This document shows positions 1 through 8,443 of a stretch of 64,000 nucleotides of DNA, one piece after another. Numbering within the stretch: the first letter of the stretch is position 1; every line of letters starts with the position of its first letter. The position numbers were made by a program, and so were the translations under genes. Source of the DNA: Hymenobacter monticola (GTDB lineage: Bacteria; Bacteroidota; Bacteroidia; Cytophagales; Hymenobacteraceae). Location: assembly GCF_022811645.1 (NCBI RefSeq), contig NZ_CP094534.1, forward strand, positions 5,208,001 to 5,272,000, in the 5' to 3' direction. A model generated the notes under the pieces. That model had not been told where the DNA came from, made no database searches, and was given only the letters and a program-made list of their open reading frames with translations.

Positions 1-642
1 GCCGGCTCGGCCAACGGCATGGCCAAGGAGTTGGACATCCCCCTTGACCCCGCCGAGGCCCTGCACATTGCCGTGCACGGCCCCGAAAAAGCCGTGGACG
101 TGCTCTACCTCAACGGCAACGACCTATGCCTGCACCTGAGCGACATCGGCCTGAATGCCCAACTGGTGCGCCACGCCCAAACCAACAACTGGCGCGGCCT
201 GCTGGGTTATGCGCGGGCGGCGTTCTGGTCGCTGCTCCACCGCCGGCTGATGCGGGTGCGCGTGCAGTGCGACGACGAGCAAGTAGAGCGCACGGCCTTC
301 ATGGTGGTGCTGGCCAATGCCCGCGTGTACGGCACCGGCGCTGCCATCAACCCCGACGGCGACCTCACCGACGGCCAATTTGAAGTGGTGGTGCTGCGCC
401 GCCTGGTGGGCCGCGAGCTGCTGAAAATGTTCTGGCGCTTTCGCCCCTTCGACCCCACAGCCGTCGAAATCTTTAGCACCACGTCGGTTAGCCTCGACCT
501 CACGCGCCCCGTGGCCTTGCAGGTCGACGGCGAATACCGGGGCCGCACCGCCCACGTCGACGCCGCCATTCGGCCCGGCGCCCTGCGGGTGGTGGTGCCG
601 CCCGCGCCGGAAGCTGTCCCGGAACGCCCGGTGAAGGAATAA
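1..642 (+). CDS. Diacylglycerol kinase family lipid kinase (5' truncated by window)
   Basis: The reading frame is open to the left edge, so the N-terminus lies outside the window. The first visible residues read GSANGMAKEL, matching the glycine-rich GxxNxxA nucleotide-binding loop of the DAGK catalytic domain in the YegS/LCB5 family. The rest (about 210 residues) is the beta-rich C-terminal domain of such kinases, including the stretch NARVYGTGAAINPDGDLTDG and a late LQVDGE motif typical of the family. Such enzymes phosphorylate diacylglycerol or related lipids with ATP at the inner membrane. The exact substrate cannot be told. The gene is convergent with the next one and a shared hairpin lies between them. 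Confidence 0.88.
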   Translation, partial: AGSANGMAKELDIPLDPAEALHIAVHGPEKAVDVLYLNGNDLCLHLSDIGLNAQLVRHAQTNNWRGLLGYARAAFWSLLHRRLMRVRVQCDDEQVERTAFMVVLANARVYGTGAAINPDGDLTDGQFEVVVLRRLVGRELLKMFWRFRPFDPTAVEIFSTTSVSLDLTRPVALQVDGEYRGRTAHVDAAIRPGALRVVVPPAPEAVPERPVKE

Positions 643-663
643 GCCCTTCGAAACCTGCCGCAA

Positions 664-693
664 CAAAAAGCCCCGCAGTGTCTGGCGGGGCTT
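664..693 (-). terminator. Intrinsic terminator of the leftward gene at 705
   Basis: A 9-bp stem (AAGCCCCGC / GCGGGGCTT, 668-676 with 685-693) is followed on the minus strand by TTTTTG. It lies between two convergent genes and best serves the minus-strand one. Confidence 0.8.
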
Positions 694-704
694 AAGCTCA
701 TTAC

Positions 705-1436
705 TTATTCGTCGATTGCGGGCGGCATCAAAAAATACCCACAGCCATCCTGGCCAATGGCCAGAAGCATGACTTTGACGAGAATTTCCCGAATGTATTC
801 CTGATTAGCCAGCTGTGCTTTGCTGTAGAAGGTTTCCAATTGCGGACGGCTGGCGGCCAGGTTTTTCCGAATCAGTCCTTCCACTAGTACATCTTGCTGA
901 TTTACCGTGCGCTTGCTGATGGCCGACTCCTTGTCGGCATCTGCCAATCCCTTACACACTTTAGTAGCGACTGGCAGCAGCACCAACCTTTCGGCCGCGC
1001 CTGTATCCAAAAGCCGGGCAGCCAGAAACTGCTTCATCTGTTCCGTTTGGGCAAACTGGGAAAAAAGGGTAGCTGAATTTGGGCACTTGCGCCACAGCGA
1101 CGCCTGGACGTCCTGAGCCACCCGTTTCACCGCTTCCTCGTGCTTTATGCCGGCCTTATCGGAGGTGTCCAGTAAGGCGTGATAGGCAGCACTGTTCTGA
1201 TTTACCGCTGCGGCATACAGCTGTCGGGCATATTGAGTAGCCTCAGCACCAGTTCTTTTCTGGTCGGAGCTTGAGCCACGGCCAGGAAGCGAAGCACACA
1301 TGCTTTGCATCAGCTTGCGCACCAGATGGGCGTGTCCCGACACCGTATCGACCGGCGCAACGGGCAAAGGCGCGGCATTCGCAACGCCCGGCAGCGTGCA
1401 CCCGCACAATAGCCCAAGGAATAATAGCTGTTTCAT
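705..1436 (-). CDS. Secreted hypothetical protein
   Basis: The ATG at 1436 is chosen because it opens a clear signal peptide (MKQLLFLGLLCGCTLPG, with a possible cut after ANA at about residue 25). The upstream extension in frame is proline- and arginine-rich and looks non-coding. The mature part (about 218 residues) is mostly helical with scattered cysteines and no motif I recognise. A TACTTTTC sequence 5 bases upstream of the ATG resembles the phylum -7 box, which would make the mRNA nearly leaderless. The function is unknown, and the protein is probably periplasmic. Confidence 0.65.
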   Translation of the reverse strand: MKQLLFLGLLCGCTLPGVANAAPLPVAPVDTVSGHAHLVRKLMQSMCASLPGRGSSSDQKRTGAEATQYARQLYAAAVNQNSAAYHALLDTSDKAGIKHEEAVKRVAQDVQASLWRKCPNSATLFSQFAQTEQMKQFLAARLLDTGAAERLVLLPVATKVCKGLADADKESAISKRTVNQQDVLVEGLIRKNLAASRPQLETFYSKAQLANQEYIREILVKVMLLAIGQDGCGYFLMPPAIDE

Positions 1437-1744
1437 CCCCGAAAAGTAAGGCGGCCTTGCTGGTTTAGCTGTGGTTGAAATTGCAGTTCGTCTTGACGGT
1501 TGCTTGATAGGGTGCCGTTGCGGCGCTGCATCGTGGTAGCGAAGTGAGATTGGGGCTGCCGTCCACCAGGGCCTTGAGCTAGCTGGCGCGCTTCTGCTCG
1601 AAGCTGGCGGCGCGTCCTCTTTCAGCGGGCTTTGCCACAAACGAACCGGGGCTGCGGGTGAGATTCCCGCTAGAACGATACCCCCCGGAACGCCTGCGCC
1701 ACCCGCCGGCGTTATCCTTTTGCAACTACTTATCTCCTGCCCTC
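1437..1744. other. Intergenic region, possible decayed coding sequence
   Basis: About 300 bases of GC-rich DNA between divergent genes. Open frames run through it on both strands but show no convincing protein. Only the promoter regions of the two flanking genes are expected here; nothing else could be identified. Confidence 0.3.
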
Positions 1745-2956
1745 GTGTCTTTATTCTCGTTTTCCTTGCTTTCTAAGTCCTGTTTCCTGCCCTTAGTCGC
1801 GGCCCTGCTCGCTACGCCGGCCTGCAAATCCACCGCCGCCGAACCTGCTGCCCCTACCGAAGCCGAGGCCAACGCCGCCGTGCTCACCGGCAGCACGCTC
1901 ATTGGTGAATACAGCGCCGCCACCCTGGCCGGCCGCGTGCAGGGCGTGCCGCTGGCCGGCTCGCTGGTGCGCTACCCCATCAAGGTGTACCGCCTCACCT
2001 ACCGCACCCGTACCCCAGAAGGCGCCGAAACCACCGCCTCCGGCGCGGTGCTGGTGCCCGTGGCCGGCGCCGCGCCGCTGCCGGTGCTCAGCTACCAGCA
2101 CGGCACCATTGCGCCCAGCAGCGAGGGCCAGGCCCCGTCGCACTATGCCGCGGGCTCCGATGTGTGGTCGGTGGTGTCGGTGGTGGCGTCCACGGGCTTC
2201 GTGGTATCGGCCCCCGACTACCTGGGCTACGGCGCCTCCAAGGCCCTGCCCCACCCCTACGAGCACGCCGCCTCCCTGGCCTCCGCCTCGGCCGACATGC
2301 TGCGGGCCACCCGCGAGTTCTGCGAAAAGCAGAAGGTGAGTGTGAACCAGAAAAACTACCTGCTCGGCTACTCCGAGGGCGGCTACGCCACTATGGCCCT
2401 GCACCGGCTGCTCGAAGAAAAGTACGCCACCACCCTGCCCGTGGCGGCCAGCGCGCCCGGCGCCGGGGCCTACCACAAGTCGGCCTTCGCCCGCTACATC
2501 CTGGGCGCCACCCAGCCGCTCAATTTTCTGAGCTCTTACGTATGGGTGCTGCGCACTTACGACCGGCTCTACACCCTGAACCGCCCCTTCGCCTTTTACT
2601 ACCAAGAGCCCTACGCCACGCAGTTGCAAGCTAACCCCTTTGCCTCTGTGCCCAGCCAGCAAAGCCAGCTCTTCGCGGGTCCGTTCCGCCAGGCCGTCCT
2701 CAATAACTCGGACCCTGGCCTGAAGGCCGCCCTGGCCGACAACGACCTCTACGACTGGAAGCCCCGCGCGCCCCTGGCCCTCTTCCACGGCACCGCCGAC
2801 GATTACGTGCCCTTCTTCAACTCGCAGGACGCCTATGACGCCATGCAGCGCCGCGGCGCCACCCAGGTCGAGCTGCACCCCATCCCCGGCGGCAACCACT
2901 TCTCTTCGGCTGTACAATACACACTGGGGGCATACCTGTTCATCAGCCAGCACTAA
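1745..2956 (+). CDS. Alpha/beta hydrolase (secreted lipase/esterase-like lipoprotein)
   Basis: Predicted serine hydrolase of about 400 residues. It shows the nucleophile elbow GYSEGG, an acidic-residue segment GTADDYVP and a C-terminal GGNHF histidine, together a Ser-Asp-His triad in the usual order. A YQHGT segment early in the fold could form the oxyanion region. The layout resembles secretory lipases (LIP family). The start is uncertain: no ATG precedes the fold, and GTG codons occur at 1658 and 1745 and a TTG at 1766. The last gives the neatest lipoprotein signal, ending ALLATPAC. It probably sits on the outer membrane or in the periplasm and cleaves an ester. The substrate is unknown. 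Confidence 0.8.
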   Translation: MSLFSFSLLSKSCFLPLVAALLATPACKSTAAEPAAPTEAEANAAVLTGSTLIGEYSAATLAGRVQGVPLAGSLVRYPIKVYRLTYRTRTPEGAETTASGAVLVPVAGAAPLPVLSYQHGTIAPSSEGQAPSHYAAGSDVWSVVSVVASTGFVVSAPDYLGYGASKALPHPYEHAASLASASADMLRATREFCEKQKVSVNQKNYLLGYSEGGYATMALHRLLEEKYATTLPVAASAPGAGAYHKSAFARYILGATQPLNFLSSYVWVLRTYDRLYTLNRPFAFYYQEPYATQLQANPFASVPSQQSQLFAGPFRQAVLNNSDPGLKAALADNDLYDWKPRAPLALFHGTADDYVPFFNSQDAYDAMQRRGATQVELHPIPGGNHFSSAVQYTLGAYLFISQH

Positions 2957-2959
2957 AAA

Positions 2960-3062
2960 CCTCACCCCGGTCCCTCTCCCGTGGAGAGAGGACACCAAGG
3001 CTTTTCGTCAGGAGCAAGACCGGTGCCCCCTCTCCCTTCGGAGAGGGGGTCAGGGGGTGAGG
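2960..3062. repeat. REP-like composite hairpin element with CCTCACCCC ends
   Basis: Terminal inverted repeats CCTCACCCC (2960-2968) and GGGGTGAGG (3054-3062) enclose two hairpins. The second is a perfect 10-bp stem, CCCCCTCTCC/GGAGAGGGGG (3026-3035 and 3040-3049), with loop CTTC. Related copies occur near 34627, 46814 and 53161. It lies between the 3' ends of convergent genes and may also act as a terminator. Confidence 0.75.
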
Positions 3063-3075
3063 CCCCACGCCAGAA

Positions 3076-4050
3076 CTACCGGCTGACCACTTCCTCCAGC
3101 CGCAGCCGTTTCTCAATGGCTTCCGTGGCTTTTTCCAGAATATTGAAGGCATTCTTCGCCATCGTATTCCCGTTATCTAGCGTGGGGTTGATTTCGACCA
3201 TCTCAAAGCACACCACCCGCTCGTTTTCCAGCAGGTCTTGGCAAAGGTTTTCGGCTTCGGAGAGGTAGAGGCCGTCTTCCACGGGCGTGCCCGTGCCGAT
3301 GCTGAAGCTCGAATCGAGACTATCTACGTCGAAGGAAATGTAGACCAAATCGCAGAAGCGCAGGTGCTCGTAAATCTCGCGGGTGAGGCGGCGCGAACCC
3401 TTGGCCTTGATTTCGGGCAGCCGAATCCACTTGATGCCCAGCTCTTCGATGAGGTTATCCTCCTCCTCCTCGGTGTCGCGCACCACCACGTACACCAGGT
3501 GCTCGGGCTTGAGCTTGGGGCCGGGCTCGGCCAGGTTTTGGAGGCGGCGCCAGAAGAACTCGGTTTCCGGGTCGGGAATGTTGCGCTGGTGCTTGAGATT
3601 GTCGACGCCCAGCGAGGCGGCCAGGGGCATGCCGTGCACGTTGCCGCTGGGTGTGGTATAGGGCGAGTGGATGTCGGCGTGGGCGTCAATCCAGATGACA
3701 CCCAGCGTTTTGGCCGGATAGGCAGCCTTGATGCCGGCAATGGTGGCGTTGGCCGAGCTGTGGTCGCCGGCCAGCACCAGCGGAAACTCGCCGAAGCGCA
3801 GCGTCTGCTCCACGGCGTTGGCAATGCCCTTTTGCACGGTATAGATGCTGTCGATGTGCTTGGCGTAGGGGAAGTGGTTTTTCTCGAACAGCACGTGGTT
3901 CAAATCGGGCAGCACCACGGAATTGAACCGGCGGAAATAATCGGAGCCTTTGTTGAGGCAGGCTACGCGCAGGGCGTCGATGCCCATGCTGGAGCCGCGG
4001 GTGCCGGCCCCGAGTTCGGAGCGGACTTCTAGAAGTTTGATGCGTTTCAT
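3076..4050 (-). CDS. Arginase family protein
   Basis: Ureohydrolase of 324 residues with the manganese-binding motifs in order: AGDHSS, the DAHADIH motif, and SFDVDSLDSSF near the C-terminus. The segment PSGNVHGMPLA is typical of true arginases. It would hydrolyse arginine to ornithine and urea in the cytoplasm. The ATG at 4050 (MKRIKLLEVRSELGAG) is preferred over an upstream in-frame extension without homology. It is divergent from an arginine decarboxylase across about 330 bp, so both enzymes for arginine use sit side by side. Formiminoglutamase is a less likely alternative. Confidence 0.88.
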   Translation of the reverse strand: MKRIKLLEVRSELGAGTRGSSMGIDALRVACLNKGSDYFRRFNSVVLPDLNHVLFEKNHFPYAKHIDSIYTVQKGIANAVEQTLRFGEFPLVLAGDHSSANATIAGIKAAYPAKTLGVIWIDAHADIHSPYTTPSGNVHGMPLAASLGVDNLKHQRNIPDPETEFFWRRLQNLAEPGPKLKPEHLVYVVVRDTEEEEDNLIEELGIKWIRLPEIKAKGSRRLTREIYEHLRFCDLVYISFDVDSLDSSFSIGTGTPVEDGLYLSEAENLCQDLLENERVVCFEMVEINPTLDNGNTMAKNAFNILEKATEAIEKRLRLEEVVSR

Positions 4051-4100
4051 CGGAGGGTGGGAATTTGGGATAGCAGGATAGCGGCATCGTTCCAAGGGGT

Positions 4101-4196
4101 CATTTAACATTTGTCATCTAACATTTATCAGTCGTTCAATCTGCGCCATTAGGCCCGTTGAACAGCTGTTAAATGTTAGATGACAAATGTTAAATG
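4101..4196. repeat. Long perfect inverted repeat (27-bp arms)
   Basis: The arms 4101-4127 and 4170-4196 are exact reverse complements over 27 bp, built from the words CATTTAACA and TTTGTCATCTAAC. The 42-base centre continues the symmetry with GTTCAA and TTGAAC. It is markedly AT-rich against its surroundings and lies between the divergent arginase and decarboxylase genes. It is probably a small mobile palindrome rather than an operator. Confidence 0.9.
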
Positions 4197-4328
4197 AAAC
4201 ACTTCGAGCGCTGCCTTGCGGCAGAAGCATCTGCCGTAGCCAAGTCGCTAATATTCCATCGTCACGATGCGGAGCCAGGTAACGGAAGAACAACATTCGG
4301 TTCCCGGCCGTTAATCTGACCCCGGCGG

Positions 4329-4336
4329 TACTTTTG
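4329..4336 (+). promoter_or_regulatory. -7 box TACTTTTG for arginine decarboxylase
   Basis: Exact match to the Bacteroidota -7 consensus TAnnTTTG, 48 bases before the ATG at 4385. It overlaps an upstream in-frame TTG at 4334 and so argues against that start. Confidence 0.65.
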
Positions 4337-4384
4337 TACTGCCCGCCGCAAAGGTCGGGCTTTTTCGCCGTTTTCAAAACCCGA

Positions 4385-5782
4385 ATGGATACCTATCACG
4401 ACCTCATTTCCCAGACCTTCGATTTTCCCACGGCCGACTTTACCGTGCAGGACCACGAGCTACAGTTCCACGGCATCGACCTGATGGGGCTCGTGGAAAA
4501 ATACGGCACCCCGCTGCGCCTCACCTATTTACCCAAAATCAGCTCCCAGATTCAGCGGGCCAAAAAGTGGTTTGCCGAGGGCATCGAGAAGACCGGCTAC
4601 ACAGGCTCCTATTCCTACGCCTACTGCACCAAGTCATCGCACTTCCGCTTCGTGCTGGAAGAGGCCCTAAAAAACGACATCCACCTCGAAACCTCGTCGT
4701 GGTTCGACATCAGCATCATTCGCAACCTGCACGCACAGGGCAAGGTCGACAAGCAGAAGCACATCATCTGCAACGGCTTCAAGCCCGAAGCCTACAAGAA
4801 GGAAATCGCCGACCTCATCAACGACGGGTTTGTGAACTGCATGCCCATCATCGATTCGCCCAACGAAATCGAGTACTACCACGACAACGTGCGCGAGAAG
4901 GTGAACCTGGGCATGCGCCTGGCCTCCGATGAGGAGCCGCGCTTCCAGTTTTACACCTCGCGCCTGGGCGTGCGCTACGCCGACGTGATTCCGCTCTACG
5001 AGCAGCGCATCAAGGACGACCCGCGCTTCACGCTCACCATGCTGCACTACTTCATCAACACCGGCATCAAGGACACGTCCTATTACTGGTCGGAGCTGAG
5101 CCGCTTTGTGCACAAGTACTGCGAGCTGCGCAAGGTGTGCCCCACCCTCACCACCATCGACATCGGCGGCGGCTTCCCCATCCAAACCAGCATTCAGCCC
5201 GAGTACGACTACCCCTATATGGTGGCCGAAATTCTGCGCACCATCCAGCGCATCTGCAAAGAGGAAGGCGTGCCCGAACCCAACATTTTCACCGAGTTCG
5301 GCATCTTCACGGTGGGCGAAAGCGGCGCCATCATCTACAGCATTCTCGACGAGAAGCTGCAGAACGATAAGGAATTGTGGTACATGATTGACGGCTCATT
5401 CATTACCAACCTGCCCGACACCTGGGCCCTGAACCAGCGCTTCATCATGCTGGCCGTGAACGGCTGGAACAAGAGCTACAAGAAGCTGCAGCTCGGCGGC
5501 CTCACCTGCGACTCGCAGGACTACTACAACGCCGAGAAGCACATCTACCAGGTGTTCCTGCCCGAGCGCAAGCCCACCGACGCGCAGCCACTCTACGTGG
5601 GCTTCTTCCACACCGGCGCCTACCAGGAGAGCCTCAGCGGCTACGGCGGCATCAAGCACTGCCTCATTCCGGCTCCGCAGCACGTCATCCTCGACCGCGC
5701 CGCCGACGGCACGCTCACCGATACCGTTTTTGCGCCTCAGCAGGAAGCCGGCAGCATGATGCGCATCCTCGGGTACGAATAA
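4385..5782 (+). CDS. speA: Arginine decarboxylase (PLP, fold type III)
   Basis: Alanine-racemase-fold decarboxylase of 465 residues. The pyridoxal-phosphate lysine lies in SYAYCTKSSHF, the phosphate-binding glycine loop is IDIGGGFPI, and the C-terminal substrate cysteine is in GGLTCDSQD. Such enzymes convert arginine to agmatine, the first step to putrescine. It is shorter than classical SpeA (about 630-660 residues), but the motifs fit the compact form that I recall from this phylum. The ATG at 4385 follows a TACTTTTG promoter. Ornithine or diaminopimelate decarboxylase is less likely given the divergent arginase, but substrate choice is inferred. Confidence 0.85.
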   Translation: MDTYHDLISQTFDFPTADFTVQDHELQFHGIDLMGLVEKYGTPLRLTYLPKISSQIQRAKKWFAEGIEKTGYTGSYSYAYCTKSSHFRFVLEEALKNDIHLETSSWFDISIIRNLHAQGKVDKQKHIICNGFKPEAYKKEIADLINDGFVNCMPIIDSPNEIEYYHDNVREKVNLGMRLASDEEPRFQFYTSRLGVRYADVIPLYEQRIKDDPRFTLTMLHYFINTGIKDTSYYWSELSRFVHKYCELRKVCPTLTTIDIGGGFPIQTSIQPEYDYPYMVAEILRTIQRICKEEGVPEPNIFTEFGIFTVGESGAIIYSILDEKLQNDKELWYMIDGSFITNLPDTWALNQRFIMLAVNGWNKSYKKLQLGGLTCDSQDYYNAEKHIYQVFLPERKPTDAQPLYVGFFHTGAYQESLSGYGGIKHCLIPAPQHVILDRAADGTLTDTVFAPQQEAGSMMRILGYE

Positions 5783-5830
5783 TTCAATTTCGGCGTTAGC
5801 GGGTTGTGTCGAAATATTAGGCTGGCTGCT

Positions 5831-5838
5831 TATCTTTG
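5831..5838 (+). promoter_or_regulatory. -7 box TATCTTTG for small lipoprotein gene
   Basis: Exact TAnnTTTG match 40 bases upstream of the 51-codon gene. A TTG at 5804-5806 could be the -33 element, but the 24-base spacing is longer than usual. Confidence 0.6.
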
Positions 5839-5878
5839 AAGCCTAGCCTCGTCATCCCTCACCCGTTTTCTATAAATT

Positions 5879-6034
5879 ATGAAAAAGTTCGTATTGCTCG
5901 CCGCCGGTGCTGCCGCCCTCACCCTCGGCGCCTGCAACCGCCAGAAGTGCCCCGCCTACAGCAGCACCAAGGAAGCTAACCGCGTTTCCTCGCCCATCAC
6001 GGCCAGCGCTGCTACGCCGGCTTCGCGCCTGTAG
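5879..6034 (+). CDS. Small lipoprotein, 51 residues
   Basis: A short gene with a textbook lipoprotein signal: MKKFVLLAAGAAALTLGAC, where LGAC is the lipobox and Cys19 would be lipidated. The mature part is only 33 residues and contains a second cysteine (CNRQKCPAYSS). It ends just before a strong terminator and starts 40 bases after a TATCTTTG promoter, so it looks like a stand-alone transcription unit. Function unknown; small CxxxxC lipoproteins of this type are common in the phylum. Confidence 0.8.
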   Translation: MKKFVLLAAGAAALTLGACNRQKCPAYSSTKEANRVSSPITASAATPASRL

Positions 6035-6052
6035 GCTTATCGGTTTTGAAAC

Positions 6053-6093
6053 AAAAAAGGCCGGCTTCCCGCGTGGGAGGCCGGCCTTTTTTT
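6053..6093. terminator. Bidirectional intrinsic terminator
   Basis: A GC-rich stem (GGCCGGCTTCCC with GGGAGGCCGGCC) is flanked by A6 on the left and T7 on the right. It serves the small lipoprotein gene and the leftward gene ending at 6092. Confidence 0.9.
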
Positions 6094-6508
6094 ATGGCTT
6101 CTTAATTCGGTAGCGTTCGGCGAGTCCTTCTTCGTCGGTGCTATCCCTGTCTCCTCCAAACACGGAAACCTCTGTGTACGCTGGAAATTGTCGGTAGACA
6201 GTTACGACTCGTGTACCGGATTCTTTGACCAAGGAGTCGTTGGCTTGCAAATACTTTTGTCCGGCATAGGGCAGACGTATCAACTCATTATCACCGGTTG
6301 AAAGTATGACGCGAGGAAATCCACGCGAATATGATGGGATAGTATCGACACGCCCCGCTAAGCGACGTGCGATGTAAGCGTCGACGATACGGGCACTCCT
6401 GCTATCCGAGGTGAAATGGAAAAATATCTGCCCAAGGATAACGCACGCCATCAAAAACAAGGCATTTTTATTCTTGGCTACCCAAGCAACTATGGATTCC
6501 TTTGTCAT
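6092..6508 (-). CDS. Hypothetical single-pass membrane protein
   Basis: Predicted 138-residue protein. The ATG at 6508 overlaps the stop of the upstream phosphatase gene as ATGA, so the two are probably translationally coupled; the longer in-frame extension would run into that gene. Residues about 14-32 (NALFLMACVILGQIFFHF) form one membrane span, followed by a soluble C-terminal domain without known motifs. Function unknown. Confidence 0.65.
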   Translation of the reverse strand: MTKESIVAWVAKNKNALFLMACVILGQIFFHFTSDSRSARIVDAYIARRLAGRVDTIPSYSRGFPRVILSTGDNELIRLPYAGQKYLQANDSLVKESGTRVVTVYRQFPAYTEVSVFGGDRDSTDEEGLAERYRIKKP

Positions 6509-7023
6509 AATTCGCCTAAGATAACAGCCGTCGCCGCCCGCAAATCGGCCACGTGCGGCGCGAAACCGGCTCCCTCTTCCCCCACCAAAATGCCCCGCAC
6601 GCCCACGGCGGCGCCGGCTTCCATATCGCGCAGCCGGTCGCCCACCAGCCAGCACTGGGCGGGGTCGAGGTGGAAGCGGGCAATGGCTTTTTCCAGCATG
6701 CCGGAGTTGGGCTTGCGCAGGATGGACTCGCTCACGCTGGGGTGGGCATCGGCGAAATAGAGGGCGTTGAGGATGCCACCGCAGGCACTTTGCAGCTTGG
6801 CGTGGCAGGTGTGCACGTCGGCGGCGGTGTAGAGCTGTTTGGCGATGCCGGCCTGGTTGGTGACGACGATGAGCAGATAGCCGGCGGCTTTGAGGCGGGC
6901 CAGGCTTTCGGGCACGCCGGGGAGGATGTGGAAGTTTTCGGGCTGCCAGACGTAAGTGCCCATTTCCTGGTTCAGCACACCGTCACGGTCGAGAAAAATG
7001 GCTTTGTTCTTTGTTGTCATCAT
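6505..7023 (-). CDS. HAD-IIIA phosphatase, GmhB-like
   Basis: HAD-superfamily hydrolase of 172 residues with motif I FLDRDGVLN, motif II VVTNQ, a RKPNSGML segment and motif IV VGDRLRDMEA. This fits D-glycero-D-manno-heptose 1,7-bisphosphate phosphatase (GmhB) or histidinol-phosphatase-type enzymes. The zinc-binding loop of classical GmhB (four Cys/His ligands before RKP) is missing: the matching stretch reads ADAHPSVSES, with no cysteines. The exact sugar or amino-alcohol phosphate is therefore uncertain. A TAGCTTTG box at 7029-7036 lies only a few bases before the start, suggesting a leaderless or near-leaderless mRNA. Confidence 0.85.
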   Translation of the reverse strand: MMTTKNKAIFLDRDGVLNQEMGTYVWQPENFHILPGVPESLARLKAAGYLLIVVTNQAGIAKQLYTAADVHTCHAKLQSACGGILNALYFADAHPSVSESILRKPNSGMLEKAIARFHLDPAQCWLVGDRLRDMEAGAAVGVRGILVGEEGAGFAPHVADLRAATAVILGEL

Positions 7024-7028
7024 CGCAA

Positions 7029-7036
7029 CAAAGCTA
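7029..7036 (-). promoter_or_regulatory. -7 box TAGCTTTG for HAD phosphatase operon
   Basis: Exact TAnnTTTG match on the minus strand that ends 5 bases before the ATG at 7023. Transcription would begin at or next to the start codon. Confidence 0.5.
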
Positions 7037-7073
7037 CGAGCGACCTTTGCACGCTCATTGGCGCAACGACTCT

Positions 7074-8408
7074 ATGAAAATCGGCATCATCGGCGGCGGC
7101 ATCAGCGGCCTCACCCTGGCGTGGTACCTGCAAAAAGCCGGCGTGCCCTACGACCTGTTCGAGGCCGACGCCCGGCCCGGCGGCAACCTGCACAGCCTGC
7201 CCACGCCGGAAGGCTACCTGCTCGAAGTCGGGCCCAACTCCTTGCAGCTTAGCCCTGAGCTGCAAGAGTTGCTGGCCGACCTTGACCTGACCGGCCAGAT
7301 TCAGGACGCAGCGGCTGTGAGCCAGCAACGCTACGTGCTGCGCGACGGGCGCTACCAGGTGCTGCCTAGTTCGCCCCCCACGCTGCTCACCAACGGCTTT
7401 TTCAGCCTGAAAGCCAAGTGGCAGCTACTAAAGGAATTTCGCAAGCCCGCCGCGCCCATCGACGCCCAGGAAACGGTAGCGCACTTTTTCCGCCGCCGCT
7501 TCGGCCTTGAAATCGTGGACTATGCCGTCAATCCCTTTATGGCCGGCATCTATGCCGGCGACCCTGAGCAGCTGCTCATCCACAAAACCTTTCCGCAGCT
7601 GCCGGCCATGGAGCAGCAGTACGGCTCGGTGCTGCGCGGTTTCGCCAAATCGAGCAAAGGGGCCGGGCGACGGCGCATCATCACGCTGCAAAAAGGCATC
7701 CAGACCATTACCGATACACTGGCGGCCGAACTCACCAACTACCAGCCGGCTACGGCCGTCACGGCCATTTCGCGGGCTACGGATGGCACTTACCAGCTGG
7801 AATTGAAAGGACCGCAGGGCCTGGAGGCGGCGCCCGGCTACTCGCACCTGGCCCTGGCGCTGCCCACCTACGCGGTGGCGCCGCTGCTGGAAGCGCTGTT
7901 TCCGCAGGCCGCGGCGGCGCTGGCGGCCGTGCACTACCCGCCCATGAGCGCCGTGTACTCGGCCTACGACTGCACCGCCGTAGCGCACCCGCTCAACGGC
8001 TTCGGGGCGCTGAACCCCAAGGTGGAGGGCACCTATGCGGCCGGCTCTATCTGGACCAGCAGCATCTACCCCAACCGGGTGCCCGCGGGGCAGGTGCTCT
8101 TCACCACCTTCGTGGGCGGGGCGCAGTACGAAGACGCTGGCCGCCAGCCCGAAGAAGCCCAAAAAGCCGCCGTGCACGCCGAGCTGAGCAAGCTCTACGG
8201 CATTACGGGCGCGCCACGCTGGCAGTACCGCTACAGCTGGCCGCGCAGCATCCCGCAGTTCGACGCGCGCATCGTGGGCGCCCACGCGGCAGCCGACGCC
8301 CTGGCTAAGGAGAACATCGTGGCCGTGGCCAACTGGCGCGCGGGCGTGGGCGTGCCCGATTGCGTGCGCTACGCCCGCACGCAAGCGGAGGCGCTTGCCG
8401 CGCATTAA
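7074..8408 (+). CDS. hemG: Protoporphyrinogen oxidase (oxygen-dependent type)
   Basis: FAD-dependent amine-oxidase-fold protein of 444 residues. It begins with the dinucleotide-binding loop GIIGGGISGLTLAWYLQKAG, followed by ARPGGNLHSL and VGPNSL, and has the family segment NPFMAGIYAGDPEQL. The C-terminal cofactor loop is NWRAGVGVPDCV. It would oxidise protoporphyrinogen IX to protoporphyrin IX in haem synthesis, at the cytoplasmic membrane. The ATG at 7074 starts directly at the FAD loop. The gene is divergent from the HAD phosphatase. No other haem genes are visible here. The symbol hemY is also used for this type. Confidence 0.9.
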   Translation: MKIGIIGGGISGLTLAWYLQKAGVPYDLFEADARPGGNLHSLPTPEGYLLEVGPNSLQLSPELQELLADLDLTGQIQDAAAVSQQRYVLRDGRYQVLPSSPPTLLTNGFFSLKAKWQLLKEFRKPAAPIDAQETVAHFFRRRFGLEIVDYAVNPFMAGIYAGDPEQLLIHKTFPQLPAMEQQYGSVLRGFAKSSKGAGRRRIITLQKGIQTITDTLAAELTNYQPATAVTAISRATDGTYQLELKGPQGLEAAPGYSHLALALPTYAVAPLLEALFPQAAAALAAVHYPPMSAVYSAYDCTAVAHPLNGFGALNPKVEGTYAAGSIWTSSIYPNRVPAGQVLFTTFVGGAQYEDAGRQPEEAQKAAVHAELSKLYGITGAPRWQYRYSWPRSIPQFDARIVGAHAAADALAKENIVAVANWRAGVGVPDCVRYARTQAEALAAH

Positions 8409-8443
8409 CGGAAGCGAGAATGCAGCTTCGGGCGCCGAAACCC

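Noticed and set aside
1437..1744. In-frame N-terminal extensions of the flanking genes through the gap
   Set aside because: The extensions are compositionally biased, lack motifs and would remove the signal peptides from the N-termini.
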